From Betaproteobacteria bacterium (GTDB taxonomy: Bacteria > Pseudomonadota > Gammaproteobacteria > Burkholderiales > Casimicrobiaceae), in NCBI GenBank assembly GCA_016861105.1, contig BOKS01000004.1:1-64000 (forward strand): 64,000 nt of DNA, given 5' to 3'. A program made the position numbers and the translations under genes. Positions 30,194 to 40,351 of the stretch are shown here, one piece after another (position 1 is the first letter of the stretch; each line of letters opens with the position of its first letter). The notes beneath the pieces are model-generated. The model worked only from the letters and a program-made list of their open reading frames with translations, was not told where the DNA came from and made no database searches.

Positions 30194-30763
30194 ATGGCCG
30201 CCCATGCCGCATGCTCGCGCCAGCCGCTCCGACGCCGCCCGTCGTGCGTCGCCGCCATCGCGTTCGCCGCCGCGCTCGCGGCCGCGAGCGCTGCTGCGCA
30301 GACGCTGCAGTCGAAGGCCCGCGAGTCCGGCTGCGTGGACGCTCCGCGTCTCGTCGAAGGCGCGATGTACAAGTGCACGACGTCGTCGGGCGCCTCAGCG
30401 TACTTCAACGTCCCCGACGGCGGCGAGCGGCCCCCTGCGCGGCGCACCGGCGGCGCGGCCCCTGCGGGCGGCAACGCCGCCGCGAGCCAGCCGGCGCCCG
30501 CGAGCTTCCCGCGCGTCGACGCGAGCACGCAGAAGGGCCGCGACGAGATGCGCCGCAAGGTGCTGCAGGACGAGCTCGCCGCGGAGGAGAAGCTGCTGCT
30601 GGAGGCGCGCAGCGCCTACGGCAACGGCGCGCCGCCCGCGCTCGCCGAGGAGCAGGCGCAGCCGCAGCGCTACGCCGAACGCATCGCGCGTCTCCGCCAG
30701 GCCGTGCAACTGCACGAGCGCAACGTGGAGGCGCTGCGCCGCGAGCTCGGCCTGCCGCGCTAG
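30194..30763 (+). CDS. Exported DUF4124-like protein
   Basis: The 189-aa protein has a signal region (SCVAAIAFAAALAAASAAAQ) and a short N-terminal domain with GAMYKCTTSSGASAYFNVPDGG, as in DUF4124 (C-x-D-x-x-G-x-x-x-Y/F pattern). The C-terminal 85 residues are helical and charged (KVLQDELAAEEKLLLEARSAYG; ARLRQAVQLHERNVEALRRELG), likely a coiled coil. It sits between glnA and ntrB, a place often held by such genes in betaproteobacteria. Function unknown. Confidence 0.8.
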   Translation: MAAHAACSRQPLRRRPSCVAAIAFAAALAAASAAAQTLQSKARESGCVDAPRLVEGAMYKCTTSSGASAYFNVPDGGERPPARRTGGAAPAGGNAAASQPAPASFPRVDASTQKGRDEMRRKVLQDELAAEEKLLLEARSAYGNGAPPALAEEQAQPQRYAERIARLRQAVQLHERNVEALRRELGLPR

Positions 30764-30817
30764 CGGCACGGCCGCCGGTCGTCGCGCGCCGGCGCGAACG
30801 CGCGGGAGCGGGGCCCG

Positions 30818-31927
30818 GTGACCAGGGGGCCCGACGCGCTGGCGACCGCGGAGGAGGTCACGCCCTTCCCCGGGCTCGAGCTCCTGTCCGAGGCGGTGCT
30901 GTTCCTGACCGCGTCGCGCACGGTGGCCTACGCGAACCCGGCCGCGGAGAACCTGTTCGAGGTCTCGCGCACGCGGCTCGCCGGGCAGGCGATCGGGACG
31001 CTGTTCGCCGACGCGCGCCTGCTGGCAGGCGCGATCGACAGCGCGACGGCGGCGGGCGCGTCGTACACCGAGCAGGAGATCGAGCTCGCCGTCGCCGGCA
31101 AGGGCAAGCTGCACCTGTCCGTCACCGTGACGCCCGTCGCGTTCGGCGACATCGCGCTGGTGCTCGAGTTCCGGCAGATCGACCAGCAGCTGCGCATCGC
31201 GCGCGAGGAGCGGCAGCTCGAGCAGCAGCAGGCCAACCGCGAGCTGATCCGCAACCTCGCGCACGAGATCAAGAACCCGCTGGGCGGCATCCGCGGCGCC
31301 GCGCAGCTGCTCGAGCACGAGCTCGACCGGCCGCAGCTCGCCGAGTACACGCAGGTGATCATCGGCGAGGCCGACCGCCTGCAGGCGCTGGTCAACCGCC
31401 TGCTCACGCCGCACCGGCTGCCGACGTACCGCCGCATCAACATCCACCAGGTGCTGGTGCGCGTGAAGGGCGTCGTGCAGGCGGAGTTCCCGGCGGTGCC
31501 GATCGCGACGGACTTCGACATCTCGCTGCCCGAGGTCGAGGCCGACGCCGAGCAGCTCACGCAGGCGGTGCTCAACGTCGTGCGCAACGCCGCGCAGGCG
31601 CTCGCGGCGACACGCGAGCCGGCGATCGCGCTGCGCACGCGCGTTGCGCGCTACGTCACGCTCGCGCGTCGGCGCCACCGCCTCGCGCTGGAGGTCGTCG
31701 TCGAGGACAACGGCCCCGGCATCCCGCCCGCGCTGCGCGAGCGCATCTTCTACCCGCTGGTGTCCGGGCGCGAGGGCGGCAGCGGCCTCGGCCTCACGAT
31801 CGCGCAGACGTTCGTCGCGCAGCACGGCGGCACGATCGACTGCGAGAGCGAGCCCGGCCACACGGCGTTCCGCATCGTGCTGCCGCTCGAGCCTCCGCGG
31901 GCGCGCGCAGGCGAGGACGCGGCGTGA
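30818..31927 (+). CDS. glnL: Nitrogen-regulation sensor histidine kinase NtrB
   Basis: The 369-aa soluble kinase has an N-terminal PAS domain (FPGLELLSEAVLFLTASRTVAYANPAAENLF), the H-box RNLAHEIKNPLGGIRGAAQLLEHEL, and ATPase boxes NVVRNAAQAL, VEDNGPGIPP and GGSGLGLTIAQTFV. It would phosphorylate NtrC under nitrogen limitation, controlled by PII. GTG start with GGAGCGG nearby. ntrC follows 50-70 bp later. Confidence 0.95.
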   Translation: MTRGPDALATAEEVTPFPGLELLSEAVLFLTASRTVAYANPAAENLFEVSRTRLAGQAIGTLFADARLLAGAIDSATAAGASYTEQEIELAVAGKGKLHLSVTVTPVAFGDIALVLEFRQIDQQLRIAREERQLEQQQANRELIRNLAHEIKNPLGGIRGAAQLLEHELDRPQLAEYTQVIIGEADRLQALVNRLLTPHRLPTYRRINIHQVLVRVKGVVQAEFPAVPIATDFDISLPEVEADAEQLTQAVLNVVRNAAQALAATREPAIALRTRVARYVTLARRRHRLALEVVVEDNGPGIPPALRERIFYPLVSGREGGSGLGLTIAQTFVAQHGGTIDCESEPGHTAFRIVLPLEPPRARAGEDAA

Positions 31928-32000
31928 GCCCCGCGCCCACGGCCGCGGCGCAGCGCGGGGCGCGCGGGACGCCATCGCCATGAACCAGGATGGAGCCAGC

Positions 32001-33470
<1,470 letters not shown>

Positions 33471-33472
33471 CG

Positions 33473-33525
33473 CTTCCGCGGGGGCCGGAGCCGGCGGCGC
33501 GGGCCTCGCGCCGTCCCCGCGGAAG
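33473..33525 (+). terminator. Long-loop hairpin after ntrC
   Basis: CTTCCGCGGGG (33473-33483) pairs perfectly with CCCCGCGGAAG (33515-33525), starting three bases after the ntrC stop. The 31-base loop is GC-rich and can fold further. There is no T-tract. It may end the ntrBC message before the F420 cluster. Confidence 0.45.
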
Positions 33526-33679
33526 GGTGCGTTCGGGTCGCGCACCGGCACGGGCGATGAAACGTTTCCCCGGCAGTGCGATAGCATTGCCGGACTCGTC
33601 GACCCCCCGCCTCGTCGCGTCGCGCCCCGCCCGCCTGGCCGCTGCCGCCGGCGGGCCCGCGCCGCCGACGCCGCACGGC

Positions 33680-36097
33680 ATGCCCATGACCGAACCGCAG
33701 GACACGCCGGACCTCGCCCCGCTTCGCGAGCGCCTGCTGCAGGAGCGCTGCGACCGGCTCTGTGCCGAGGCCGCTTCGCTGCGCGACGCGGGCCACGGCA
33801 ACGTGGTGACCTACTCGCGCAAGGTGTTCGTGCCGCTGACGCGACTGTGCCGCGACGTCTGCCACTACTGCACGTTCGCGACGACGCCGCGTGCCGTCGC
33901 GAGGCCCTACCTCGAGCCCGACGAGGTGCTCGCGATCGCGGCGGCCGGAGAGCGCGCGGGCTGTCACGAGGTGCTGTTCACGCTCGGCGACAAGCCCGAG
34001 CTTCGCTACGCTGCCGCGCGGGAGCACCTGGCGCGCCTCGGGTTCGCGTCGACGATCGCCTACCTCGCGGCGATGTGCGACCTGGTGCTGGCGAAGACCT
34101 CGCTGCTGCCCCACGTCAATCCGGGCGTCATGACGCGCGACGACCTCGCGCTGCTGCGCACGGTCAGCGCCTCGCAGGGCCTGATGCTCGAATCGGCGAG
34201 CGAGCGGCTGTGCGCCGCCGGCGAGGTCCACCACGGCTCCCCGGACAAGCGGCCGGCGGCGCGGCTCGCGACGATCCGGCTCGCCGGCGAGCTCGCGATT
34301 CCGTTCACCAGCGGCATCCTGATCGGCATCGGCGAGACGCGCGGGGAACGCATCGACGCGCTGCTGGCGTTGCGGCGACTGCACGAGCGCCACGGCCACC
34401 TGCAGGAGGTCATCGTCCAGAACTTCCGGGCGAAGCCGGGGACGAAGCGCGCGGCGGCGGCCGAGCCGGCGCTCGACGACCTGATGTGGACGATCGCCGC
34501 CGCGCGCGTGGTGTTCGGCGCGTCGATGAGCATCCAGGCGCCGCCCAACCTCACGCCGGAGGCGTACCCGCGGCTGCTGGCGGCCGGCCTCGACGACTGG
34601 GGCGGCGTGTCGCCGGTGACGCCGGACCACGTGAATCCGGAGGCGCCTTGGCCGCACGTGGAGGCCCTGCGCCGCCACACGGCCGCGGCCGGCAAGACGC
34701 TGGTCGAGCGGCTCGCGGTCCACCCGCGCTACGCGAGCGAGCCCGCGCGGTGGCTCGATCCGCACGTCCGCCCGCGGGTCCTCGCGGCGATGGACGCGAG
34801 CGGACACGCGCGCACCGACGCCTGGTGTCCCGGGCTGGCCGTGGCGCCGCCGTCGCTCGGCCCGGCGCGGGCACCGGCGCCCGGGCGCACCGTGTCGCGG
34901 CCGGTCGCGGAGGCGATTGCACGGGCGGTGGACGGCGCGGCGCTCGACGAGGCCGCCGTCGTCGCGCTGTTCGCGGCCCGCGGCGACGATCTTCGGGCCG
35001 TCGTCGCGGCGGCCGACGCGACCCGGCGCGCCGCCGCGGGCGACGTCGTGCGCTACGTCGTGAACCGCAACGTCAACTACACGAACGTCTGCACGTACCG
35101 TTGCCGGTTCTGCGCGTTCTCGAAGGCGGGCGGCGACCTTCGCGGCCCCGCCTACGACCTCGCGCACGAGGAGGTCGCGCGACGCGTGCGCGAGGCATGG
35201 GCGCGCGGCGCCACCGAAGTGTGCATGCAGGGCGGGATCCATCCCGCCTACACCGGCGAGACGTACCTCGCGCTGCTGGACACGGCGAAGCGGGCGGCGC
35301 CCGCGATGCACGTCCACGCGTTCTCGCCGCTGGAGGTCTTCCACGGCGCGCGGACGATGCGCCTGCCGGTGGACGCGTTCCTCGGCCGCCTGCGGGACGC
35401 CGGCCTCGGCTCGTTGCCGGGAACGGCGGCGGAGATCCTGGACGACGGCGTGCGCGCGGTGCTGTGCCCGGACAAGCTCACGACGGACCAATGGCTGGAC
35501 GTGGTCGCGAAGGCGCACGAGTCCGGACTGCGCACGACCGCGACGATCATGTTCGGGCACGTCGACGCGCCCGTCCACTGGGCGCGCCACCTGCTCGCGA
35601 TCCGCGGGCTGCAGGCGCGCACGGGCGGCTTCACCGAGTTCGTGCCGCTGCCGTTCGTGCACATGGAGGCGCCGCTGCACCGCAAGGGCCTCGCGCGGCG
35701 CGGTCCGACCTATCGCGAGGCGGTGCTCATGCACGCGGTCGCGCGGCTCGCGCTCCACCCGCTGCTGACGAACATCCAGGTCTCGTGGGTGAAGATGGGG
35801 ACCTCCGGCGCCGCCGGATGCCTCGCGGCCGGCGCCAACGATCTCGGCGGGACGCTGATGAACGAGAGCATTTCGCGCGCGGCGGGAACGCAGCACGGCC
35901 AGGAGATGCCGCCCGCCGCCATGGAGGCGCTCGTCCGCGGCGCCGGGCGCACGCCGCGCCAGCGCACGACGCTCTACGGCGAGGTGCCCGCGGCGCGCCG
36001 CGCCGCCTCGTTCGCGGCGGCCCCCGTCGCGCCGGTCGTGCTCTCGCCGTCCTGCCGGGGCCGCGACACGGCGGGAACGGGTGCGCCGGTCGCGTGA
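33680..36097 (+). CDS. fbiC: FO synthase, CofG-CofH fusion (FbiC)
   Basis: The 805-aa bifunctional radical-SAM protein makes 7,8-didemethyl-8-hydroxy-5-deazariboflavin (FO), the F420 chromophore, from tyrosine and the riboflavin precursor 5-amino-6-ribitylaminouracil. The N-terminal CofG-like half has cluster motif C57-x3-C61-x2-C64; the CofH-like half has C471-x3-C475-x2-C478. Order and length match actinobacterial FbiC. Other marks: TLGDKPELRY, NFRAKPGT, CMQGGIHPAYTGETY and FVPLPFVHMEAPL. ATGs at 33680 and 33686 are equally plausible; one at 33557 would add an unconserved stretch. Confidence 0.93.
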   Translation: MPMTEPQDTPDLAPLRERLLQERCDRLCAEAASLRDAGHGNVVTYSRKVFVPLTRLCRDVCHYCTFATTPRAVARPYLEPDEVLAIAAAGERAGCHEVLFTLGDKPELRYAAAREHLARLGFASTIAYLAAMCDLVLAKTSLLPHVNPGVMTRDDLALLRTVSASQGLMLESASERLCAAGEVHHGSPDKRPAARLATIRLAGELAIPFTSGILIGIGETRGERIDALLALRRLHERHGHLQEVIVQNFRAKPGTKRAAAAEPALDDLMWTIAAARVVFGASMSIQAPPNLTPEAYPRLLAAGLDDWGGVSPVTPDHVNPEAPWPHVEALRRHTAAAGKTLVERLAVHPRYASEPARWLDPHVRPRVLAAMDASGHARTDAWCPGLAVAPPSLGPARAPAPGRTVSRPVAEAIARAVDGAALDEAAVVALFAARGDDLRAVVAAADATRRAAAGDVVRYVVNRNVNYTNVCTYRCRFCAFSKAGGDLRGPAYDLAHEEVARRVREAWARGATEVCMQGGIHPAYTGETYLALLDTAKRAAPAMHVHAFSPLEVFHGARTMRLPVDAFLGRLRDAGLGSLPGTAAEILDDGVRAVLCPDKLTTDQWLDVVAKAHESGLRTTATIMFGHVDAPVHWARHLLAIRGLQARTGGFTEFVPLPFVHMEAPLHRKGLARRGPTYREAVLMHAVARLALHPLLTNIQVSWVKMGTSGAAGCLAAGANDLGGTLMNESISRAAGTQHGQEMPPAAMEALVRGAGRTPRQRTTLYGEVPAARRAASFAAAPVAPVVLSPSCRGRDTAGTGAPVA

Positions 36098-36126
36098 GCA
36101 CGTCCCCCCCGCCCATGGACACCGGC

Positions 36127-36804
36127 ATGACCCCTCGACCCCTCGACATCGCCATCCTGGGCGGCACCGGCGCCGAAGGCAGCGGCCTGGCCCTGCGCTG
36201 GGCGAAGGCCGGGCACCGCGTGATCCTCGGCTCGCGCAGCGCGGAGAAGGCGGCGAAGGTCCGCGACCGCCTGAACGCGGCGGTCGGCGAGGGGGCCGTC
36301 CGCGTCCTCGACAACCGGGCGGCGGCCGCTGCGGCGGAGATCGTCGTCCTCACCGTCCCGCACGCGGCGCAGCGCGCGACCGTCGAGGACGTGCGGGCCG
36401 AGCTCGCGGGCAAGATCCTGGTGGACGCGACGGTGCCGCTGGTGCCGCCGAAGGTGAGCCGCGTGCAGCTGCCTCCCGAAGGCTCCGCCGTGGCGGCGAT
36501 CCAGGCGCTGCTCGGCGAGGGCGTGAAGGTCGTGTCCGCGTTCCAGAACGTCGCCGCCCACGCGCTCGCGGACCTCGCCCGCGACGTCGACTGCGACGTC
36601 CTGGTGTGCGGCGACGATCCGGCGGCGCGCGAGGTCGTGGTGGGGCTGGCGCGCGACCTCGGCCTGCGTGCGTGGCACGCCGGCCCGATCGTCAATTCCG
36701 TGGTGGCGGAGGCGCTGACGTCGGTGCTGATCGCGATCAACATCCGCTACAAGGCGTCGGGCGCCGGCCTGCGGATCACCGGCGTGCCCGACGTGCCCGG
36801 ATGA
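36127..36804 (+). CDS. npdG: F420:NADP oxidoreductase (NpdG/Fno type)
   Basis: The 225-aa protein begins with the Rossmann motif IAILGGTGAEGSGLALRWAKAGHRVILGSRSAEKA. The S-R motif after beta-2 favours NADP. It continues with VLTVPHAAQ, DATVPLVPPKV and FQNVAAHALADL, typical of F420-dependent NADP reductases, which move hydride between F420 and NADPH. Starts at GTG 36094 (overlapping fbiC) or ATG 36115 are also possible. It overlaps cofE by four bases. Confidence 0.9.
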   Translation: MTPRPLDIAILGGTGAEGSGLALRWAKAGHRVILGSRSAEKAAKVRDRLNAAVGEGAVRVLDNRAAAAAAEIVVLTVPHAAQRATVEDVRAELAGKILVDATVPLVPPKVSRVQLPPEGSAVAAIQALLGEGVKVVSAFQNVAAHALADLARDVDCDVLVCGDDPAAREVVVGLARDLGLRAWHAGPIVNSVVAEALTSVLIAINIRYKASGAGLRITGVPDVPG

Positions 36805-37604
36805 CCGCGGCGGAGGAACTGCGCCCGCGGCCCGTCCCCGGCGCGGCCGAGCTGCGGCTGCTGGCGCTGCCCGGCATTCCGCTCGTCGGCGCGGGCGACG
36901 ACCTCGCCGCCATGATCGCCGACGCGGTCGAGCGCGGCGGCGAGCGCCTGCGCGACGGAGACGTGCTGGTCGTCGCGCAGAAGGTCGTGTCGAAGGCGGA
37001 AGGGCGCGTGGCGCGCCTCGCGGACGTCCGGCCGTCGGAGCGCGCGCACGCCGTCGCCCGGGCGACCGGCAAGGACGCGCGCATCGTCGAGCTGGTGCTC
37101 GCCGAGTCCGACGACGTGGTGCGCGCCGCGCACGACGTCCTCGTCGTGGCGCACCGGCTGGGGTTCGTGATGGCGAATGCCGGCATCGACCAGTCGAACG
37201 TCGGCCCCGGCGACGGCGATGCCGTGCTGCTGCTGCCGCGCGATCCGGACGCGTCGTGCGCGCGGCTGCGCAGCGCGCTTCGCACGCGCGCGGGCGTCGA
37301 CGTCGGCGTGATCGTCAACGACAGCCACGGCCGGGCGTGGCGCAACGGGACGGTGGGCGTGGCGATCGGCGCGGCCGGCGTCCCCGCGCTCGTCGACCTG
37401 CGGGGCCGTGCGGATCTCTTCCAGCGCCATCTCCGCGCCACCGAGGTCGGGCTCGCCGACGAGATCGCGTCGGCGGCGTCGATCGTGATGGGCCAGGCCG
37501 ACGAGGGACGCCCCGTCGTGCTCGTGCGGGGCGTTCCGTACGAACGGCGCGATGGCTGCGCGCGCGAACTCGTGCGGCCGCGCGAGCGCGACCTGTTTCG
37601 CTGA
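36801..37604 (+). CDS. cofE: Coenzyme F420-0:L-glutamate ligase
   Basis: The 267-aa enzyme adds glutamates to F420-0 using GTP. LRLLALPGIPLVGAGDDL, VLVVAQKVVSKAEGR, FVMANAGIDQSNVG and VIVNDSHGRAWRNGTVGVAIGAAG are the CofE signatures. It lacks the C-terminal FMN reductase domain found in mycobacterial FbiB. That domain reduces dehydro-F420 where phosphoenolpyruvate is the precursor, so its absence bears on which precursor is used here. ATG overlaps the npdG stop. Confidence 0.93.
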   Translation: MTAAEELRPRPVPGAAELRLLALPGIPLVGAGDDLAAMIADAVERGGERLRDGDVLVVAQKVVSKAEGRVARLADVRPSERAHAVARATGKDARIVELVLAESDDVVRAAHDVLVVAHRLGFVMANAGIDQSNVGPGDGDAVLLLPRDPDASCARLRSALRTRAGVDVGVIVNDSHGRAWRNGTVGVAIGAAGVPALVDLRGRADLFQRHLRATEVGLADEIASAASIVMGQADEGRPVVLVRGVPYERRDGCARELVRPRERDLFR

Positions 37605-37716
37605 ACGCTGCCGGGGCCATGCGCGCGGGCGCGCTGCGGAGCAGGCGATGCGACGGAGCAGGTGCGGGGCCGCGCGCGGCTGGCGGGCGCGGTGCCCGTC
37701 GCCACGGAGCCGCGCG

Positions 37717-38682
37717 GTGATCCTGGCGCTCGCCGGCGGCGTCGGCGGGTCGAAGCTCGCGCGCGGCCTCGCCGCGTGCCTCGCGCCCTCCGACCTGACG
37801 GTGGTCGTGAACACGGGCGACGACTTCCGCCACCTCGGGCTGTGGGTGTCGCCCGACCTCGACACGGTGGTCTACGCGCTGGCGGGCCTCGCCAACCGCG
37901 AGACCGGATGGGGGCTCGCCGGCGAGACGTGGCACTTCATGGAGGCGCTCGGGCGCCTGGGCGGCGAGACGTGGTTCCGGCTCGGCGACCGCGATCTCGC
38001 CACGCACGTCGAGCGCACGCGCCGACTGGACGCGGGCGCAACGCTGTCGGAAGTCACCGCCGCGCTGTGCGCCGCGTTTGGCGTGGCGCATCGCGTCGTG
38101 CCGATGAGCGACCAGCCGGTCGCGACCGTCGTCCACACCGACGAGGGGCCGCTGCCGTTCCAGCACTACTTCGTGCGGCGCCGGTGCGTGCCCGCGGTGC
38201 GCGCTGTCGAGCACGCCGGGGCGCACTCCGCGCGGCCCTCGCCTGCGTTCGCCGCGGCTCTCGACGATCCCCGCCTGCGGGCGATCGTCGTCGCCCCGTC
38301 CAATCCGCTGCTCAGCATCGGACCGATCCTCGCGGTCGGCGGCGTGCGCGACGCGATCGCGGGCGCACGCGTGCCGGTCGTCGCGGTGTCGCCGATCGTG
38401 GGCGGCGAGGCGGTCAAGGGCCCCGCGGCGAAGATCCTGCGCGAGCTGGGCCACGCGGCATCGGCCGCGACGATCGCGACGCTCTACGCGGGCGTCGCCG
38501 ACGGGCTGGTCGTCGACGAGCGCGATCGTGCCCTGTGCCGCACCGTCGAGGCGGCGGGACTGCGCGTGTGCGTCGCCGACACGCTGATGACGGATGCGCA
38601 GCGCGAGGCGGGGCTGGCGCAGGTCGTCCTGGCGTTCGCGGCGGAGCTCGCGGAGGCGCGCGGGGGGCGCGCATCGGCGTGA
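37717..38682 (+). CDS. cofD: 2-phospho-L-lactate transferase family protein (CofD/FbiA)
   Basis: The 321-aa enzyme transfers the phospho-(lactyl, enolpyruvyl or glyceryl) group from the GDP- or GPP-activated form onto FO. ILALAGGVGGSKLARGLA at the N-terminus, VNTGDDFRHLGLWVSPDLDTV, SDQPVATVV, APSNPLLSIGPIL and SPIVGGEAVKGPAAK are family motifs. The GTG at 37717 gives the normal N-terminus; upstream codons are unconserved. There is a 112-bp gap after cofE. Confidence 0.93.
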   Translation: MILALAGGVGGSKLARGLAACLAPSDLTVVVNTGDDFRHLGLWVSPDLDTVVYALAGLANRETGWGLAGETWHFMEALGRLGGETWFRLGDRDLATHVERTRRLDAGATLSEVTAALCAAFGVAHRVVPMSDQPVATVVHTDEGPLPFQHYFVRRRCVPAVRAVEHAGAHSARPSPAFAAALDDPRLRAIVVAPSNPLLSIGPILAVGGVRDAIAGARVPVVAVSPIVGGEAVKGPAAKILRELGHAASAATIATLYAGVADGLVVDERDRALCRTVEAAGLRVCVADTLMTDAQREAGLAQVVLAFAAELAEARGGRASA

Positions 38683-38710
38683 GCCCGAAGCGCGCAGGGC
38701 GGGGGGGCGC

Positions 38711-39427
38711 ATGGTGAGCGCGTGGCTCCTCGTCCCGGTCAAGGGGCTGGCCTGCGGCAAGGGCCGGCTCGGCGGGTGCCTGGACGCGCGCGCGCGCCGC
38801 GCGCTGAACCGCTACTTCCTGCAGCGTACCCTCGCCGTCGCGCGCGCGTTTCCCGGCGCGGCGCGTACGCTGGTCGTCAGCGAGTGCGCTCGCACGCTGC
38901 GCGTCGCGACGGATGCCGGTGCCCGCGTCGCGTTGCAGCGGGCCGGCACCGGCCTCAACCGCGCGGTCGCGGAAGGCGCCGACGCCCTGCGACGGCTCGG
39001 CGCGGGCGTCGTCGTCGTGCTGCCGGCGGACCTGCCGATGCTGCAAGCCCGCGACGTGCGCGCCCTCGCCGCTGCGGCGGCGGATCCGGGCAGCGCCGCG
39101 CTGTGCCCCGACAAGCACGGCACGGGCACCAACGGACTCGCGCACCACGCGAGCGCCTGCCTGCGGACGCGCTTCGGCGAGGGGAGCTTCGCGGCGCACT
39201 GGCAGGAAGCGCTCCGGGCCGGGGTCGAGCCGCGACGCCACGTCGCCCCCCGCATCGCGTTCGACGTCGACACGATCGACGATCTCGCGCAGTGGTGGCT
39301 CGCCGGCGGGGCGCGCGAGCTGGCGGGCGCCGCCCGGGCCGACGCCACGCTCCGCGAGCTCGCGGGCGGTCTCGCGCGGGCCGTGCCGGACGGGCGGGCC
39401 GCGGCGTCGCGGACGCTCAGCCGCTGA
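38711..39427 (+). CDS. cofC: Phospholactate/phosphoenolpyruvate/phosphoglycerate guanylyltransferase (CofC)
   Basis: The 238-aa nucleotidyltransferase activates the phospho-acid that becomes the F420 side chain. LLVPVKGLACGKGRL at the N-terminus matches the CofC P-x-K...K-x-R-L pattern; VVVLPADLPML is the metal-binding region, and TGTNGLAHH follows. Substrate choice (2-phospho-L-lactate, PEP or 3-phosphoglycerate) cannot be read here. GGGGGG precedes the ATG. Its end overlaps the convergent xthA gene by 11 bp. Confidence 0.88.
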   Translation: MVSAWLLVPVKGLACGKGRLGGCLDARARRALNRYFLQRTLAVARAFPGAARTLVVSECARTLRVATDAGARVALQRAGTGLNRAVAEGADALRRLGAGVVVVLPADLPMLQARDVRALAAAAADPGSAALCPDKHGTGTNGLAHHASACLRTRFGEGSFAAHWQEALRAGVEPRRHVAPRIAFDVDTIDDLAQWWLAGGARELAGAARADATLRELAGGLARAVPDGRAAASRTLSR

Positions 39428-40217
39428 AGGCCTCCAGCGCCAGCTCCACGAGCACCGGCGCGTGGTCGGAGGGCTTCTCGCCCTTGCGCGCCGCGCGGTC
39501 GATGCGCGCGGCCGTGCAGCGCTTCGCGAGCTCGGCGGAGAGCAGGATGTGGTCGATGCGCAGCCCCCTGTTCTTCGGGAAGGCGAGCATCCGGTAGTCC
39601 CACCAGCTGAACGTGTTCGGCGGCTGCTCGAACAGGCGGAAGCTGTCGGCGAGCCCGAGCGCGAGCCAGTCGCGGAAGCGCTGGCGCTCGGGTTCGGAGA
39701 AGAGCACCTGTCCTTCCCACGCCGCCGGGTCGTGGACGTCGCGCGGCTCGGGCGCGATGTTCATGTCGCCCGCGAACGCGAGCCGCGGGTGCTCCGCCAG
39801 CGCCGCGCGCAGCATCGCCGTCGCCGCATCGCACCACGCGAGCTTGTAGGCGTACTTGTCGGAGCCGACCGCCTGGCCGTTGGGGACGTAGGCGCAGATC
39901 ACGCGCACGCCGCCGATCGTCGCGGCGATCACCCGCTTCTGCGCGTCGTCGTAGCCCGCGAGGCCGGTGGCGAGGTCCGCGACGGCGAGGCCGTCGCGGA
40001 CCAGCAGCGCGACGCCGTTGTACGTGCGCTGCCCGGAGGCGAACGCCCGGTAGCCGGCCGCGACGATCGCCTCGTGCGGGAAACGCTCGTCCTCGAGCTT
40101 GGTCTCCTGCAGGCAGACGACGTCCGGGCGGTTCGCGCCGAGCCAGTCGACGAGCCGCTGCAGGCGCACGTTCAGCGAGTTGACGTTCCAGGTGACGAGC
40201 TTCACGCGAGGATCCAC
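39417..40217 (-). CDS. xthA: Exodeoxyribonuclease III
   Basis: The 266-aa AP endonuclease/3'-5' exonuclease works in base-excision repair. VTWNVNSLNVRL, CLQETKLED (metal-binding Glu), NGVALLVRD, CAYVPNG, AGDMNIAPEPRDVHD, SWWDYR and LRIDHILLS...SDHAPVLVEL cover the family's catalytic motifs. Convergent with cofC. Confidence 0.95.
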   Translation of the reverse strand: MDPRVKLVTWNVNSLNVRLQRLVDWLGANRPDVVCLQETKLEDERFPHEAIVAAGYRAFASGQRTYNGVALLVRDGLAVADLATGLAGYDDAQKRVIAATIGGVRVICAYVPNGQAVGSDKYAYKLAWCDAATAMLRAALAEHPRLAFAGDMNIAPEPRDVHDPAAWEGQVLFSEPERQRFRDWLALGLADSFRLFEQPPNTFSWWDYRMLAFPKNRGLRIDHILLSAELAKRCTAARIDRAARKGEKPSDHAPVLVELALEAFSG

Positions 40218-40351
40218 GGCGGGGGCGGCGGTCCGCTAGTGTAGGACCTGCCGGTGCCGCACGGCGACCGTGCCGGGGCGCCCGCGGCGCCCTTCGTCGT
40301 CACCCGGGAATGCCCCGGGGAACTTCCGGGGGCGGCGGCACTCGACTGACG

